From an uncultured Prevotella sp. (GTDB lineage: Bacteria; Bacteroidota; Bacteroidia; Bacteroidales; Bacteroidaceae), in the NCBI GenBank assembly GCA_946186115.1, contig CAMHLV010000015.1:1-47654 (forward strand): 47,654 nt of DNA, in the 5' to 3' direction. The notes below the pieces were generated by a model that saw only the letters and a program-made list of their open reading frames with translations, had not been told where the DNA came from and ran no database searches. Made by a program: the position numbers and the translations under genes. Shown in pieces: positions 8,901-16,986 of this stretch; position 1 is the first letter of the stretch; every line of letters begins with the position of its first letter.

Positions 8901-9335
8901 GAAGGTGTCACTGAATGTGTAAATCAGCGCTCCCACCATTGCAGAAGCCTCAATGGCAATCAGCTTGCTCCACGACAAGTCACTCAATGATTGAGCACGC
9001 TGGAAGTCTTCCTGCTTGATGAGCAGGCGGCGAACCAGATGCGATATTGTCCAAAACAGAAACAGGATGGTGGCAGCAGAGAGCAGTGCACTCATCGTGT
9101 TTACCATATAGGCTACATGACTTGGGTCTGATGCAAACTGTGAGAACAAATTGGCAGTAAGCATAAAGAACGGAGCACCGGGTGGGTGGCCGATTTCCAG
9201 TTTGTAACCAGTGGAGATGAATTCCGGACAGTCCCAGAATGATGCTGTCGGTTCGATGGTGGAGCAATAGACGAAGGCAGCGATGGCAAATGCCAGCCAA
9301 CCCAAGATATTGTCCACAAGTCTGAATTGTTTCAT
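5946..9335 (-). CDS. DUF2723 / GT117 membrane glycosyltransferase
   Basis: The 1129-residue multi-pass membrane protein has the DUF2723 N-terminal signature: STIEPTASFWDCPEF followed by KLEIGHPPGAP, at about 25-50. There are many transmembrane helices to about residue 400 and again around 590-680, and large soluble regions including a C-terminal helical part. DUF2723 proteins are classed as GT117 and are related to eukaryotic TMEM260, an O-mannosyltransferase. In Bacteroidetes a role in protein or surface glycosylation is inferred, not shown. I chose the ATG at 9335 (MKQFRL), which follows a clear -7 box. The deacetylase downstream may modify a related glycan. Confidence 0.87.
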   Translation of the reverse strand: MKQFRLVDNILGWLAFAIAAFVYCSTIEPTASFWDCPEFISTGYKLEIGHPPGAPFFMLTANLFSQFASDPSHVAYMVNTMSALLSAATILFLFWTISHLVRRLLIKQEDFQRAQSLSDLSWSKLIAIEASAMVGALIYTFSDTFWFSAVEGEVYAYSSAFTAVVFWLILKWEDQADQPHADRWLVLIMYMTGLSIGVHLLNLLCLPAIVLVYYYRKFPTDDPKRDLKGSLIALFISVVILAAVLYGVVPGIVQVGGWFELLFVNVLGCPFNTGEIVYIILLIGIIIWAIYETYNDLNEKRQNIAFLLALALLGIPFYGHGWSAAIIGIVVLAVLWFVLSYKKEGKTLVTSRIKNTSLLCMLMLMIGYSSYALIVIRSAANPPMDQNSPEDIFTLGEYLGREQYGQRPLFYGQAYTSQVELTREGEYCRPVMTKGDPVWQRKEKASADEKDEYFILRTKDEYKYAQNMLFPRMYSSAHRNAYESWMGGVDGREEQFDRCGETVTVKVPTQLENLRFFISYQCNFMYWRYFMWNFAGRQNDLQGNGELEHGNWLSGFDWFDNWRLGDQNLLPDELKSNKGHNVFYCLPLLLGLIGLFWQSLAKHHGNAKDQTGIRQFWVVFFLFFMTGLAIVVYLNQTPMQPRERDYAYAGSFYAFAIWCGIGVAAIIDLLSQKLKALNATAIAAVVSIICLLVPVQMASQTWDDHDRSGRFTCRDFGQNYLMSLQDEGNPIIFTNGDNDTFPLWYNQDVEGVRTDTRVCNLSYLQTDWYIDQMRRPAYDSPSVPITWERIEYCAGTNEYVTIEPRMKEAILEHYKENPEEARKQFGDDPFELKNVLKYWVRSKNEDLHMIPTDTLYMTIDKDAVRRSGMMMAADSIPDKMVISLQGKSALYKGDLMILEMLAQCNWERPIYVAVSVGDENYINLGDNTITEGLVYRITPFTTSQDGKPVPGVKNFDAKRTYDNVMHRFKFGGVEKPGIYLDETVMRMCYTHRRIMSHLALTLASEGDMKKAEEVLRYAEKKLPSSNVNHSFSSGSMDLARTWAMIGNKKEAFSILDDMWKTASQYMRWYCNLSGSRFESAQSECNTQFYIMQQLISIGETLDEKWADKRMSELNRMAEFYQSKGGSFAY

Positions 9336-9369
9336 TATTATTGAATTGTGATTAATCGATTCCAATCTG

Positions 9370-9377
9370 CAAAGGTA
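9370..9377 (-). promoter_or_regulatory. -7 box of the DUF2723 gene
   Basis: TACCTTTG on the minus strand, about 35 bases before the ATG. No TTTG is seen at the -33 position; instead the heptamer array 9388-9415 occupies it. Confidence 0.68.
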
Positions 9378-9387
9378 CGAATATAAA

Positions 9388-9415
9388 TTGAAAATTGAAA
9401 ATTGAAAATTGAAAA
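9388..9415. repeat. Heptamer array, four TTGAAAA units
   Basis: Exactly four perfect copies of TTGAAAA (plus strand) lie directly upstream of the DUF2723 promoter -7 box. Similar four-unit arrays recur elsewhere in the window. Confidence 0.9.
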
Positions 9416-9431
9416 TTTTGCGGCCGCTATA

Positions 9432-9884
9432 TTATATTAACAATTGGGCTCCATAGATGAGTACTACGTAACGCAGGAATTTGCCGATAGTAATACTGAT
9501 GAACGAGATAATGGGATTGGCACGCATCAGACCGAGGACGATAGTGATGGCCGAACCCAGAATGGGGACAAAAGCAAAGAATCCCATCCATGCTCCTCTT
9601 CCTGCCATGAAGCGTGTCGCACGGTCAAGGTCTTGCTGCTTGACATGAAGGTATTTCTCTATCCACTCCAGTTTGCCCATCCTGCCCACACTATAGTTGA
9701 ACATGCCTCCAAGTACATTTCCTGCCGTTCCGTATATTATGAGTCCCCAGGGATCGAGTCCGGCTGCCAACAGTCCTGCCATAACGGCTTCGCTCGAAAA
9801 TGGGAAGAATGAACCAGCCACGAAAGCCGTGATGAACATTCCCCAATAGCCGTAACTGATCAGAAGAGAGATGATGCCGTCCAT
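9432..9884 (-). CDS. YqaA/DedA-family (VTT domain) membrane protein
   Basis: This 150-residue inner-membrane protein has about four hydrophobic segments. The pattern GSFFPFSSEAVMAGLLAAG, then GNVLGGMFNYSVGRMGK, then FVPILGSAITIVLGLMR is typical of YqaA-type members of the DedA/SNARE-associated superfamily. Relatives are implicated in lipid flipping and membrane homeostasis; the substrate here is unknown. I chose the ATG at 9884 (MDGIISLL); a longer start at 9917 is possible. Either overlaps the end of the upstream membrane protein gene, which suggests coupling. Confidence 0.78.
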   Translation of the reverse strand: MDGIISLLISYGYWGMFITAFVAGSFFPFSSEAVMAGLLAAGLDPWGLIIYGTAGNVLGGMFNYSVGRMGKLEWIEKYLHVKQQDLDRATRFMAGRGAWMGFFAFVPILGSAITIVLGLMRANPIISFISITIGKFLRYVVLIYGAQLLI

Positions 9885-10798
9885 ATATTGTAGCCGGTCA
9901 GAAGGATGGTTAGGCACAGAATGGTTATGAAGGCCACATTGGTAACCTTGGTCGAGGTCAGTGCTATGAAGTGGGCCAGTAGAGGTGCTGTGCAGATGAT
10001 GCTGATACGAATCAGCATATCGTAATACTGGGGCTGCAAGGCAATGAATACCAGACAGACGATATCAATCCAGCTGAAGAATCCGAACAGCAACCTGATG
10101 CGTATCTTGTCGCCTTGATGTCTTCTGATATAGTGGACAATACCTGTAAGTGTCAGCAAGACAATGAGGACGTAGCTGGCTATCTGATTGGTAGTCAGAC
10201 TGGAATAGTCGTATGGCATTTCAAACTCAGTCAGTTGCATGAAGTGAGAAATCATGGGAGTGAAGTCGTTTTGAAATACCATCCAGCATATTCCAATCCA
10301 ATAAGGAGTAATAAATCCCAACAGTGAAGCAAAGAATGTGCGCCACGACAGAGACTGCAAGTTAGTGAGCATCAGAATCCACAACAAGGGCAGGAAGAAG
10401 ACAACCTGGATAAATGCCACACTCCCGATGCCAAGCAGCAGGTAGGCGTAGTAAGTGATGCCCACACTTTGCTTGTCTTGGTAGCCGTAGAACAGTACTA
10501 CCATGCTGCTGATAATGCATAGTTGGAAGAGTGCTCCTCGCTGCGATGGGAAGAGGAAACAGATGCAGCACATCAGCATCAGGAACGTACAACTAACCAT
10601 GCGGGAATAAATGCGGATGAGGGCATTGATATTGTTCATCTCTGCCATCAGGTAGGTAGAGAATGCAAAACAACCGAACTGCACCCACCACTGTTGGCTG
10701 ATGAGTCCGCACAGAAGCCAGACAATCACGGCATAGACCGATGTCACTGGCAGCGCCAGCTTACTCTCTGCAACCTTGTTCTGAAATAGCTTTCTCAA
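9860..10798 (-). CDS. Polytopic membrane protein, unknown function
   Basis: The 312-residue protein is almost wholly hydrophobic, with roughly eight transmembrane helices and no extracellular domain or catalytic motif that I recognise. It has the look of Bacteroidales-specific integral membrane proteins found near housekeeping genes. The start is unusual: the only upstream codon before an in-frame stop is a TTG at 10798, because a stop occurs within the repeat region at 10817-10819. It overlaps the YqaA-like gene by 25 bases, so the two probably form a unit. Confidence 0.66.
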   Translation of the reverse strand: MRKLFQNKVAESKLALPVTSVYAVIVWLLCGLISQQWWVQFGCFAFSTYLMAEMNNINALIRIYSRMVSCTFLMLMCCICFLFPSQRGALFQLCIISSMVVLFYGYQDKQSVGITYYAYLLLGIGSVAFIQVVFFLPLLWILMLTNLQSLSWRTFFASLLGFITPYWIGICWMVFQNDFTPMISHFMQLTEFEMPYDYSSLTTNQIASYVLIVLLTLTGIVHYIRRHQGDKIRIRLLFGFFSWIDIVCLVFIALQPQYYDMLIRISIICTAPLLAHFIALTSTKVTNVAFITILCLTILLTGYNIWTASSLF

Positions 10799-10805
10799 AA
10801 CGATA

Positions 10806-10835
10806 TAACGGTAACGTTAACGCTAACGATAACTC
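10806..10835. repeat. Hexamer array TAACGN
   Basis: Five consecutive 6-bp units (TAACGG, TAACGT, TAACGC, TAACGA, TAACTC) lie between purD and the next gene. A similar hexamer array lies inside the coding sequence at 31325-31366. Confidence 0.8.
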
Positions 10836-10860
10836 AATTTTCAGTTCTCAATTTTCAATT
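10833..10860. repeat. Heptamer array, four YTCARTT units
   Basis: CTCAATT, TTCAGTT, CTCAATT, TTCAATT: four degenerate heptamers, ending one base before the purD stop region at 10862. Confidence 0.78.
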
Positions 10861-10861
10861 C

Positions 10862-12148
10862 TCAAAGGTCGGCTCCGATGTCGCGACGGAAATACTTGTC
10901 GGTAAACTGTATCTTCTGAGCTTCGGTAAACGACTTCTGGAGGGCCTCGGCCTTGTCTTTGCCGTAACTGCTGACAGCGACGACTCGTCCGCCGTTAGTG
11001 ACTACCTGACCGTCCTTTGTTGTTGTGCCTGCATGAAAGACGATGCTTCCTTCTACTTGGTCTATGCCTGTGACGGCATAACCCTTCTTGTAGGCTTCTG
11101 GATATCCGCCGCTGACCAGCATCACACAGACGGCAGCACGCTCGTCGAATTCGATGCTGCGCTGGTCGAGGTTCCCCTCAGCGACGCCTTCAAGCAGGTC
11201 AACGAGGTCTGACTTCAGGCGCAGCATAACGCTCTCCGTCTCAGGGTCGCCCATGCGGCAGTTGTATTCGATGACGTAAGGCTCGGGTTCTCCGCTGGGC
11301 GTATTGGTGCGGTTGATAAGCCCGAAGAAGATGAAGCCTTTGTAGTCGATGCCTTCGGCCTTCAATCCTTCCACCGTGGGACGGATGATGCGGTCTTCCA
11401 CCTTCTGCATCCATTCCTTCGTGGCAAAGGGGACGGGGGTCACAGAACCCATGCCGCCGGTATTCAGACCAGTGTCATGTTCGCCAATGCGCTTGTAGTC
11501 CTTGGCCTCGGGCAGAATCTTGTAGTGTTCACCATCGGTCAGCACAAATACCGAGCACTCGATGCCACTCATGAACTCCTCGATGACCACGCGACTTGAG
11601 GCGTTGCCGAACATGCCTCCCAGCATTTCTTTCAGTTCGCGCTTGGCATCGTCGAGTGTTGGCAGTATCAGCACACCCTTGCCAGCACACAGACCGTCGG
11701 CCTTCAAGACGTAGGGAGCCTGTAATGTTTCCAGGAAGGCTAAACCTTCCTGCACGTGTTCGCCGTCGAAGGTTTCATAACGGGCGGTAGGTATCTGGTG
11801 GCGCAGCATAAAGCTCTTGGCAAAATCCTTAGAGCCTTCCAGCACGGCACCAGCCTTTGACGGGCCGATGACAGGAATATTCTGCGTCCTCGGGTCTGCC
11901 TTCAGGTCGTCGTAGATGCCTTTTACCAAAGGGTCCTCAGGACCTACTACCACCATGTTTATGCCATTTCCTACCACAAACTTCTTTACGGCCTCAAAGT
12001 CATCGGCCTTCATTGCCACGTTTTCGCCAACATTCGCTGTACCGGCATTGCCTGGGGCAATAAAAAGTTTCTCACACTTGCTGCTCTGAGCAATCTTCCA
12101 AGCCAGTGCGTGCTCACGACCACCGCTGCCTAACAATAATATCTTCAT
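10862..12148 (-). CDS. purD: Phosphoribosylamine-glycine ligase
   Basis: The 428-residue enzyme joins glycine to phosphoribosylamine with ATP, the second step of purine synthesis, in the cytoplasm. The N-terminus [18 protein letters not shown] and [12 protein letters not shown] are the classic GARS N domain. The ATP-grasp core includes [12 protein letters not shown] (about 145-156) and [14 protein letters not shown] (about 280), which binds metal. The length is normal for the family. No TAnnTTTG promoter lies directly upstream; the gene follows serB by 124 bases and may be transcribed from the serB promoter. Confidence 0.97.
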   Translation of the reverse strand: MKILLLGSGGREHALAWKIAQSSKCEKLFIAPGNAGTANVGENVAMKADDFEAVKKFVVGNGINMVVVGPEDPLVKGIYDDLKADPRTQNIPVIGPSKAGAVLEGSKDFAKSFMLRHQIPTARYETFDGEHVQEGLAFLETLQAPYVLKADGLCAGKGVLILPTLDDAKRELKEMLGGMFGNASSRVVIEEFMSGIECSVFVLTDGEHYKILPEAKDYKRIGEHDTGLNTGGMGSVTPVPFATKEWMQKVEDRIIRPTVEGLKAEGIDYKGFIFFGLINRTNTPSGEPEPYVIEYNCRMGDPETESVMLRLKSDLVDLLEGVAEGNLDQRSIEFDERAAVCVMLVSGGYPEAYKKGYAVTGIDQVEGSIVFHAGTTTKDGQVVTNGGRVVAVSSYGKDKAEALQKSFTEAQKIQFTDKYFRRDIGADL

Positions 12149-12154
12149 TTATTT

Positions 12155-12175
12155 AATGCTTAATGCTTAATGCTT
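12155..12175. repeat. Heptamer array, three AATGCTT units
   Basis: Three perfect AATGCTT copies lie directly before the purD ATG. They are followed by a TTTTCAATTTT stretch and then by small hairpins (GATGC-TTC-GCATC near 12189 and GGAGC-AA-GCTCC near 12227) in the purD-serB gap. Confidence 0.85.
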
Positions 12176-12272
12176 AATTTTCAATTTTGATGCTTCGCAT
12201 CGAGCCTGCTCACGCTCGGCATAATTGGAGCAAGCTCCATTCTGCACTCGCTTAATCGCAGCCTTCAATTTC

Positions 12273-13535
12273 CTAAAGTTTCCCCTGTTCACCCAGATAG
12301 GAGTCCTTGAATCCGAGGAAGTATAGCACACCGTCGAGTCCGATGGTGTTGATGCTCTGCTTTGCGTTGGCCACCACACGCGGCTTGGCGTGGAAGGCAA
12401 TGCCCAGTCCGGCCTGACTGATCATGGGCAGGTCGTTGGCTCCGTCGCCCACGGCAATGGTTTGTGCCAGATTCACCTTCTCCACCTGTGCTATCAGTTT
12501 CAGCAACTCAGCCTTGCGGTGCCCGTCAACTATCTCGCCTACATACCGGCCTGTCAGTTTGCCGTCGTCACCTATTTCCAGCTCGTTGGCATACACATAG
12601 TCAATGCCGTAGCGGCGCTGCAGGTATTCACCAAAATATGTAAAGCCACCAGAGAGAATGGCAATTTTGTAGCCGCAGGTCTTGAGGATTGACATCAGAC
12701 GGTCAACACCCTCTGTGATGGGCAGATGCTCGGCAATGTCCTGCATCACGCTGACGTCGAGTCCTTTAAGCAAGGATACTCTGCGGGTGAAACTCTCCTT
12801 GAAGTCTATCTCGCCTCGCATGGCGCTCTCTGTGATGGCACGCACCTCGGCACCCACGCCGTTGCGTTCTGCCAGTTCGTCGATGCACTCTGTCTGGATG
12901 AGTGTTGAGTCCATATCGAAGCAGATGAGGCGGCGCATACGGCGGAACATGTCGTCCTTTTGGAACGAGAAATCAATCTCCATCTCCTGCGACAGTTTCA
13001 TCAGTTTCGATTGCATCTCCTGTCGGTTGACGGGTTCACCTCGCAGCGAGAATTCGATGCAGGCACGCACATGCTTGCCTGGATTCTTGATGCTCTTACG
13101 CCCAGTGAGTCGCAGAATGCTGTCGATGTTCAGCCCCTGGTCGGAAATAATGCGAGTGGCGGCCTCTATCTGTCGTGCCTCCAACTGGCGGCCCATCACC
13201 ATCAGGATGTATCGGTTCTTGCCCTGATGACCTACCCAGTCCTCGTATTCATCGTCGGTAATGGGTGAGAAGCCTATGTTGACTCCCAGTTCTGTTGCTT
13301 TGAACAGCAGTTCCTTCATGGCCAACCCCGACTTCATCTCATCCATGCGAATGAGGATGCCCAGCGAGAGTGTGCTGTGGATGTCTGCCTGACCAATGTC
13401 CAGGATTTGTGCGTCATACTTGGCCAATATCCCCATGATACTGGCTGTCAGACCTGGCCGGTCCTGCCCAGTGATGCGCACGAGTATTTGCTCTTTGTTT
13501 ACAGTCAAAGCAACTTCTTCGCTTTCTGTCGTCAT
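12273..13535 (-). CDS. serB: Phosphoserine phosphatase with ACT domains
   Basis: The 420-residue enzyme should hydrolyse phosphoserine to serine, the last step of serine synthesis. Two ACT-like regulatory modules fill about residues 10-175 (RITGQDRPGLTASIMGIL is the first). The HAD-type phosphatase follows: CFDMDSTLIQTE (nucleophile Asp), AILSGGFTYFG and VGDGANDLPM. The long ACT-containing form is common in Bacteroidales. The ATG at 13535 was preferred to an upstream TTG because it is about 60 bases from a good promoter. Feedback control by an amino acid through the ACT modules is plausible but unproven. Confidence 0.95.
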   Translation of the reverse strand: MTTESEEVALTVNKEQILVRITGQDRPGLTASIMGILAKYDAQILDIGQADIHSTLSLGILIRMDEMKSGLAMKELLFKATELGVNIGFSPITDDEYEDWVGHQGKNRYILMVMGRQLEARQIEAATRIISDQGLNIDSILRLTGRKSIKNPGKHVRACIEFSLRGEPVNRQEMQSKLMKLSQEMEIDFSFQKDDMFRRMRRLICFDMDSTLIQTECIDELAERNGVGAEVRAITESAMRGEIDFKESFTRRVSLLKGLDVSVMQDIAEHLPITEGVDRLMSILKTCGYKIAILSGGFTYFGEYLQRRYGIDYVYANELEIGDDGKLTGRYVGEIVDGHRKAELLKLIAQVEKVNLAQTIAVGDGANDLPMISQAGLGIAFHAKPRVVANAKQSINTIGLDGVLYFLGFKDSYLGEQGKL

Positions 13536-13553
13536 GCTTGTTTTGTTATTATA

Positions 13554-13569
13554 GAGGAAATGTTTCCTC
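13554..13569. other. Palindrome in the serB leader
   Basis: GAGGAAATGTTTCCTC has seven-base arms with a two-base centre and lies between the serB promoter and the ATG. It could be an operator or a leader hairpin; function unknown. Confidence 0.45.
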
Positions 13570-13602
13570 AATGCTTAATATATTGGTCTTTATATTTTTG
13601 TG

Positions 13603-13633
13603 CAAAGGTAGTCATTATTTGCTAAACGGCAAA
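13603..13633 (-). promoter_or_regulatory. Promoter of serB
   Basis: On the minus strand, TTTG (13630-13633) and TACCTTTG (13603-13610) are separated by 19 bases. The transcript would start near 13596. Confidence 0.75.
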
Positions 13634-13713
13634 ACTAATGGTTGATTTTTTACGGAAAGGGCCACAACCGCCAAGTCAGATTTAAAAAAACACATAACAA
13701 TGCTCGCCAGCAG

Positions 13714-13774
13714 AATTCTGATGCTGATCAGCAAAATTCTAATGGTCAGAATTCCAGAAATCAGCATCAGAATT
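13714..13774. repeat. 15-bp perfect inverted repeat
   Basis: AATTCTGATGCTGAT (13714-13728) is exactly complementary to ATCAGCATCAGAATT (13760-13774), with a 31-base loop. Confidence 0.8.
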
Positions 13775-13862
13775 TTTGTAATCAGCCTTCTCTTTGGTTG
13801 TGCTTCCGGAATTTCCATTTCTACGATAAGCACTCCTATATATTGCTAATTAAGTTTTTAAC

Positions 13863-13910
13863 CTACACCCGCTACACCCGTCTTGGGTGTCGCGGGTGTA
13901 GTGGGTGTAG
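13863..13910. repeat. 18-bp inverted repeat built from 9-bp direct repeats
   Basis: The left arm is CTACACCCG twice (13863-13880). The right arm is CGGGTGTAG then TGGGTGTAG (13893-13910). The arms pair with one mismatch around a 12-base loop. Confidence 0.85.
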
Positions 13911-13960
13911 GGTGTTTTTCTGATTCGATATATATATGAATAGTTAAACGCTTTTTTATA

Positions 13961-14028
13961 TTACACTTCCCGCACTTCCCACACTGACTGCCAGTGCGGG
14001 AAGTGTAAGAAGTGTGGGTTGTTTTTTT
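13961..14028 (+). terminator. Large hairpin with T-run and possible pseudoknot
   Basis: A 16-bp perfect stem (13961-13976 with 13993-14008) is followed by a second complementary pair, CCCACACT (13978-13985) with AGTGTGGG (14011-14018). The second pair crosses the first, and seven T residues follow at 14022-14028. This resembles a plus-strand intrinsic terminator, yet no plus-strand gene precedes it. Confidence 0.45.
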
Positions 14029-14108
14029 GTTTAACTATACATTATGCGCACAAGACGAATGACGGAGCGTTGCCAACCATCCGTTTAAGCCTACTGTTAC
14101 TTGTCTTT

Positions 14109-15095
14109 TTATTCTATTGACTGACCCGCATGCACTTTAAAATTATTGTATGATTGCTGATTAGTTGCCTTTTTCATAATGTCTACATTCAATATCTTTG
14201 TGAACTTTTCTGCGCCAATATCAGATAAGTGGTTACTATCGTAAAAGTCATCTGCTACAAAGCGTTTGTCTTTCAAATAGTCAAAATAGGGAACTGAAAA
14301 CTCTTTTTGAAATTTACGAATCACCTCATACATTTTTGTCAACTGCATTGAATCGAGATTGTCATAATACGAATGCCAACATGGGGTTGTAATAAGTATC
14401 AGTTTGACATGTCGGTCTCGGCAAAACTCCGCTATTTCTTTAAGACGACTGTAATTGTCTTCAATATAGTCCCAACTTTTGGCAGTATGTCTTTTAACTG
14501 CAGCATCAGCTTCTGATCCATCATCCCAAACTTTCATGTTCTTTCCCGATAACTTATAGGCATCACTCCATCCATATTTGTCGCATCCAGTACCAGACTC
14601 TTTGACAAACAAATTGTAAAAGAAAGTCCCTAATTTGCCTTTCGCTGTTCTATAGTCTGATAACTCTAAATTATATAGCGACCAATCAGAATAAAGGTCA
14701 CAATCCATATAAATCTTATAGAATCTACAACGATATGACTCGCTGCCAAATTCTAACCCGTGGCTAAAGAGCGTAAAGAGTGAGATAGGAACTATTACGG
14801 TTTTAAGATTCTTGTATCTGTCAGACCAATACTTTAAATAATAGAGATCATGTGTTGTCCCTTGACTGACATTTGCAAGGCTAAATGCATTACCATCCAG
14901 AAATTCCGGGCGAATACCATATATTGCATGACTACTGCCAAATACCAAGGTTTCAACATCCTCTGCATTCTTTTGCATCCATTCGTATTTGTACTTATAT
15001 GGATTAGGGACACTGCGTAATGCTATCTCTGTAACAACCGCAGCGATGATAATCGGTATCAGAAATATTGATGATGTAATGAGAAATCTTTTCAT
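14109..15095 (-). CDS. SGNH-like protein partnered with MBOAT
   Basis: The 328-residue protein has an N-terminal signal anchor (FLITSSIFLIPIIIAAVV) and an SGNH/GDSL-like periplasmic domain. GSSH at residues 53-56 carries the putative nucleophile Ser, and a late DSNHLSDIGAEKF carries the Asp/His pair. Proteins of this type (compare AlgX, AlgJ, DltD) work with membrane-bound O-acyltransferases to acylate extracellular glycans. The MBOAT gene is only six bases upstream in the same orientation, so a two-step acyl transfer system is likely. The acceptor polymer is unknown. The start ATG at 15095 fits the signal anchor. Confidence 0.78.
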   Translation of the reverse strand: MKRFLITSSIFLIPIIIAAVVTEIALRSVPNPYKYKYEWMQKNAEDVETLVFGSSHAIYGIRPEFLDGNAFSLANVSQGTTHDLYYLKYWSDRYKNLKTVIVPISLFTLFSHGLEFGSESYRCRFYKIYMDCDLYSDWSLYNLELSDYRTAKGKLGTFFYNLFVKESGTGCDKYGWSDAYKLSGKNMKVWDDGSEADAAVKRHTAKSWDYIEDNYSRLKEIAEFCRDRHVKLILITTPCWHSYYDNLDSMQLTKMYEVIRKFQKEFSVPYFDYLKDKRFVADDFYDSNHLSDIGAEKFTKILNVDIMKKATNQQSYNNFKVHAGQSIE

Positions 15096-15101
15096 CTTAT
15101 A

Positions 15102-16568
15102 TCAGAATTGGAAGTAGATAAACGATTGACTGGTACCAGCATATTTGGCTATAATCAGAAGAATGCTATAGTATATAAACCAGCGAACGACGCGATAGTT
15201 AAAAGGTCGTGCTGCAGAGAATTGTAGTGCATGCTGTTTGTCGCGTTGCAGCCATTCAACAAAAAGCATCAAAACTGCAGGAGCTATTTGGAACAACATG
15301 ACTCCTATGCCACTATTGCTTCCAACCCGTAGCATGCTATTAGGAAGGAATTGAGTAAACATATGGGACAGATACCCCACCGCCTGGTCCATTGTTTCGG
15401 CACGGAAGATAATCCAGCCGATAACAGCGAGGAAGAAGGTAAGAGCCATTTGAAACGCTTCTTTGATGCTGGGCAGGAAACGGCCATAGGCAACAACATG
15501 CTGATACTTGGTGTTGATGCCGAAGAGATTATAGATGGCAAGCAACGTGGCGTGGAACAGACCCCAACATACGAAGGTCCAGTTGGCACCGTGCCACAAA
15601 CCGCTGATGCCCCAGACTATATAGACATTGCGGATAATCTTCCACTTGTCGCAACGGCTGCCACCCAATGGGAAATAGATATAGTCGCGGAACCATGTTG
15701 TCAGCGAGATGTGCCAGCGACGCCAAAACTCAGGGATGCTTCGCGAGAAATAGGGATAGTTGAAGTTGCGCATTAGGTTGAAGCCAAACAGACGGGCACA
15801 ACCAATAGCAATGTCCGAATAGCCTGAGAAGTCGCAGTAAATCTGGAATGTAAACAGCACGCCCAACAGAAACAATGTCAAGCCAGGCAATTCGGCATAC
15901 TGGTTCCAATACTCGTTGACCACCACGGCACAATTGTCGGCAATGACCAACTTCTTCAGAAATCCCCACAACATCTGCCTACAGCCGTCAACGGCCTTCG
16001 CATAGTCAAATTGCCTGTCGCGTTGGAATTGCGGAAGCAGGTTTGTGGCTCGCTCTATAGGGCCTGCAACCAACTGTGGGAAGAAACTGATGTACGCAAA
16101 GAACTCAACGATATCATGTGTGGCAGGGAGTTTCTTCTGATAGACATCGATAGTATAGCTAAGAGCCTGGAAGGTATAGAAGCTGATGCCCACGGGCAGG
16201 ATTATCTGCATCGTCACCCAGTCGAGGTGCCAGCCAATGGCGCCAAATAGTGCATCAAGGTTTTCGACAAAGAAATTGTAGTACTTAAATACACCAAGTA
16301 TGCCAAGGTTTAACACTATATTGGCGGCACTCACCAACTGCTGCCGCCGCCTCTGTCCCTTATAGTGTTCCAGTAACAGGCCACTTCCAAAGCTACAAAG
16401 AGAGGTGATGGCAATCAGAAGCAGAAAACGCCAATCCCACCAGCCATAGAATACATAGCTTGCAACAACAACTAATAGATTCTGCCATCGGCGGCTTCGA
16501 AAGACAAACCAATAGAGCAGAAAAACTATTGGCAGAAATACCAAGAACTCGAAAGAATTGAAAAGCAT
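15102..16568 (-). CDS. MBOAT family O-acyltransferase (AlgI-like)
   Basis: The 488-residue, about eleven-helix membrane protein moves acyl groups, usually acetyl, across the inner membrane onto a glycan. Family marks include the N-terminus MLFNSFEFLVFLPIVFLLYW, the block EFWRRWHISLTTWFRDYI with PLGG, and GLWHGANWTF, where His-326 is the conserved catalytic residue. The length is normal for AlgI/PatA/DltB-type proteins. It is the first gene of a pair with the SGNH protein. The upstream 500 bases contain a promoter and a structured RNA with its own terminator, so this pair might be transcribed by read-through or from a promoter that I do not see. Confidence 0.93.
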   Translation of the reverse strand: MLFNSFEFLVFLPIVFLLYWFVFRSRRWQNLLVVVASYVFYGWWDWRFLLLIAITSLCSFGSGLLLEHYKGQRRRQQLVSAANIVLNLGILGVFKYYNFFVENLDALFGAIGWHLDWVTMQIILPVGISFYTFQALSYTIDVYQKKLPATHDIVEFFAYISFFPQLVAGPIERATNLLPQFQRDRQFDYAKAVDGCRQMLWGFLKKLVIADNCAVVVNEYWNQYAELPGLTLFLLGVLFTFQIYCDFSGYSDIAIGCARLFGFNLMRNFNYPYFSRSIPEFWRRWHISLTTWFRDYIYFPLGGSRCDKWKIIRNVYIVWGISGLWHGANWTFVCWGLFHATLLAIYNLFGINTKYQHVVAYGRFLPSIKEAFQMALTFFLAVIGWIIFRAETMDQAVGYLSHMFTQFLPNSMLRVGSNSGIGVMLFQIAPAVLMLFVEWLQRDKQHALQFSAARPFNYRVVRWFIYYSILLIIAKYAGTSQSFIYFQF

Positions 16569-16649
16569 AAAGCCTCTTTCCCTCTTCTTTTTGTCGCCAG
16601 CAAGACACCCAGAGCCGGACGGATTTAGCTAATAACTTGTGTTGACTAC

Positions 16650-16690
16650 AAAAAGAAAAGCGGGGTGTCTGACTTCTGCCTGTCCGCTCT
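16650..16690 (-). terminator. Terminator of the candidate RNA
   Basis: On the minus strand AGAGCGG (16684-16690) pairs with CCGCTTT (16657-16663), and a T-rich tail follows. The same 3' segment (16660-16669) can instead pair with GACACCCGC at 16731-16739, so alternative folds exist. Confidence 0.5.
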
Positions 16691-16986
16691 CTGAGGTCGT
16701 AGGAAACCTTGTAAATGAACAAGCAGCATAGACACCCGCGCCGTTGGTATATATAGTACGCCCGTAAAAGCGTGCGGGAGGACAAAAGCCCTCTGCACGC
16801 CCACGGGACGGTATATACCTACCCGCAGCATCTACTTCTGCAATGTCTTTGATTTACAATTCTCGAATTTCCTACGTTCCAGAAAGCCAAAAACAAAGCG
16901 TTAGCAAACGCTATTCCAAAATGTAGTGCTCCCCCCTTCTGCCACTCCTCCTAATGAAAGGAGACGCGGCGCGGATGAAGCGGGTG

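Larger units (their letters stand above)
13634..14108. other. Gene-free stretch with three large inverted repeats
   Basis: I see no convincing gene here. The two short open frames are a Gln/Asn-rich TTG-start frame on plus and its hydrophobic mirror on minus, with no ribosome site or family. The stretch holds inverted repeats at 13714-13774, 13863-13910 and 13961-14018, listed separately. The rest (14030-14108) shows nothing that I can support. Confidence 0.6.

Noticed and set aside
12167..12400. Small open frame in the purD-serB gap
   Set aside because: It reads mostly through the serB 3' end out of frame and through hairpin and repeat DNA.
13642..13923. Possible Gln/Asn-rich protein on the plus strand
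   Set aside because: It begins at TTG with no ribosome site, and its repeats are explained by the inverted-repeat DNA; no domain.
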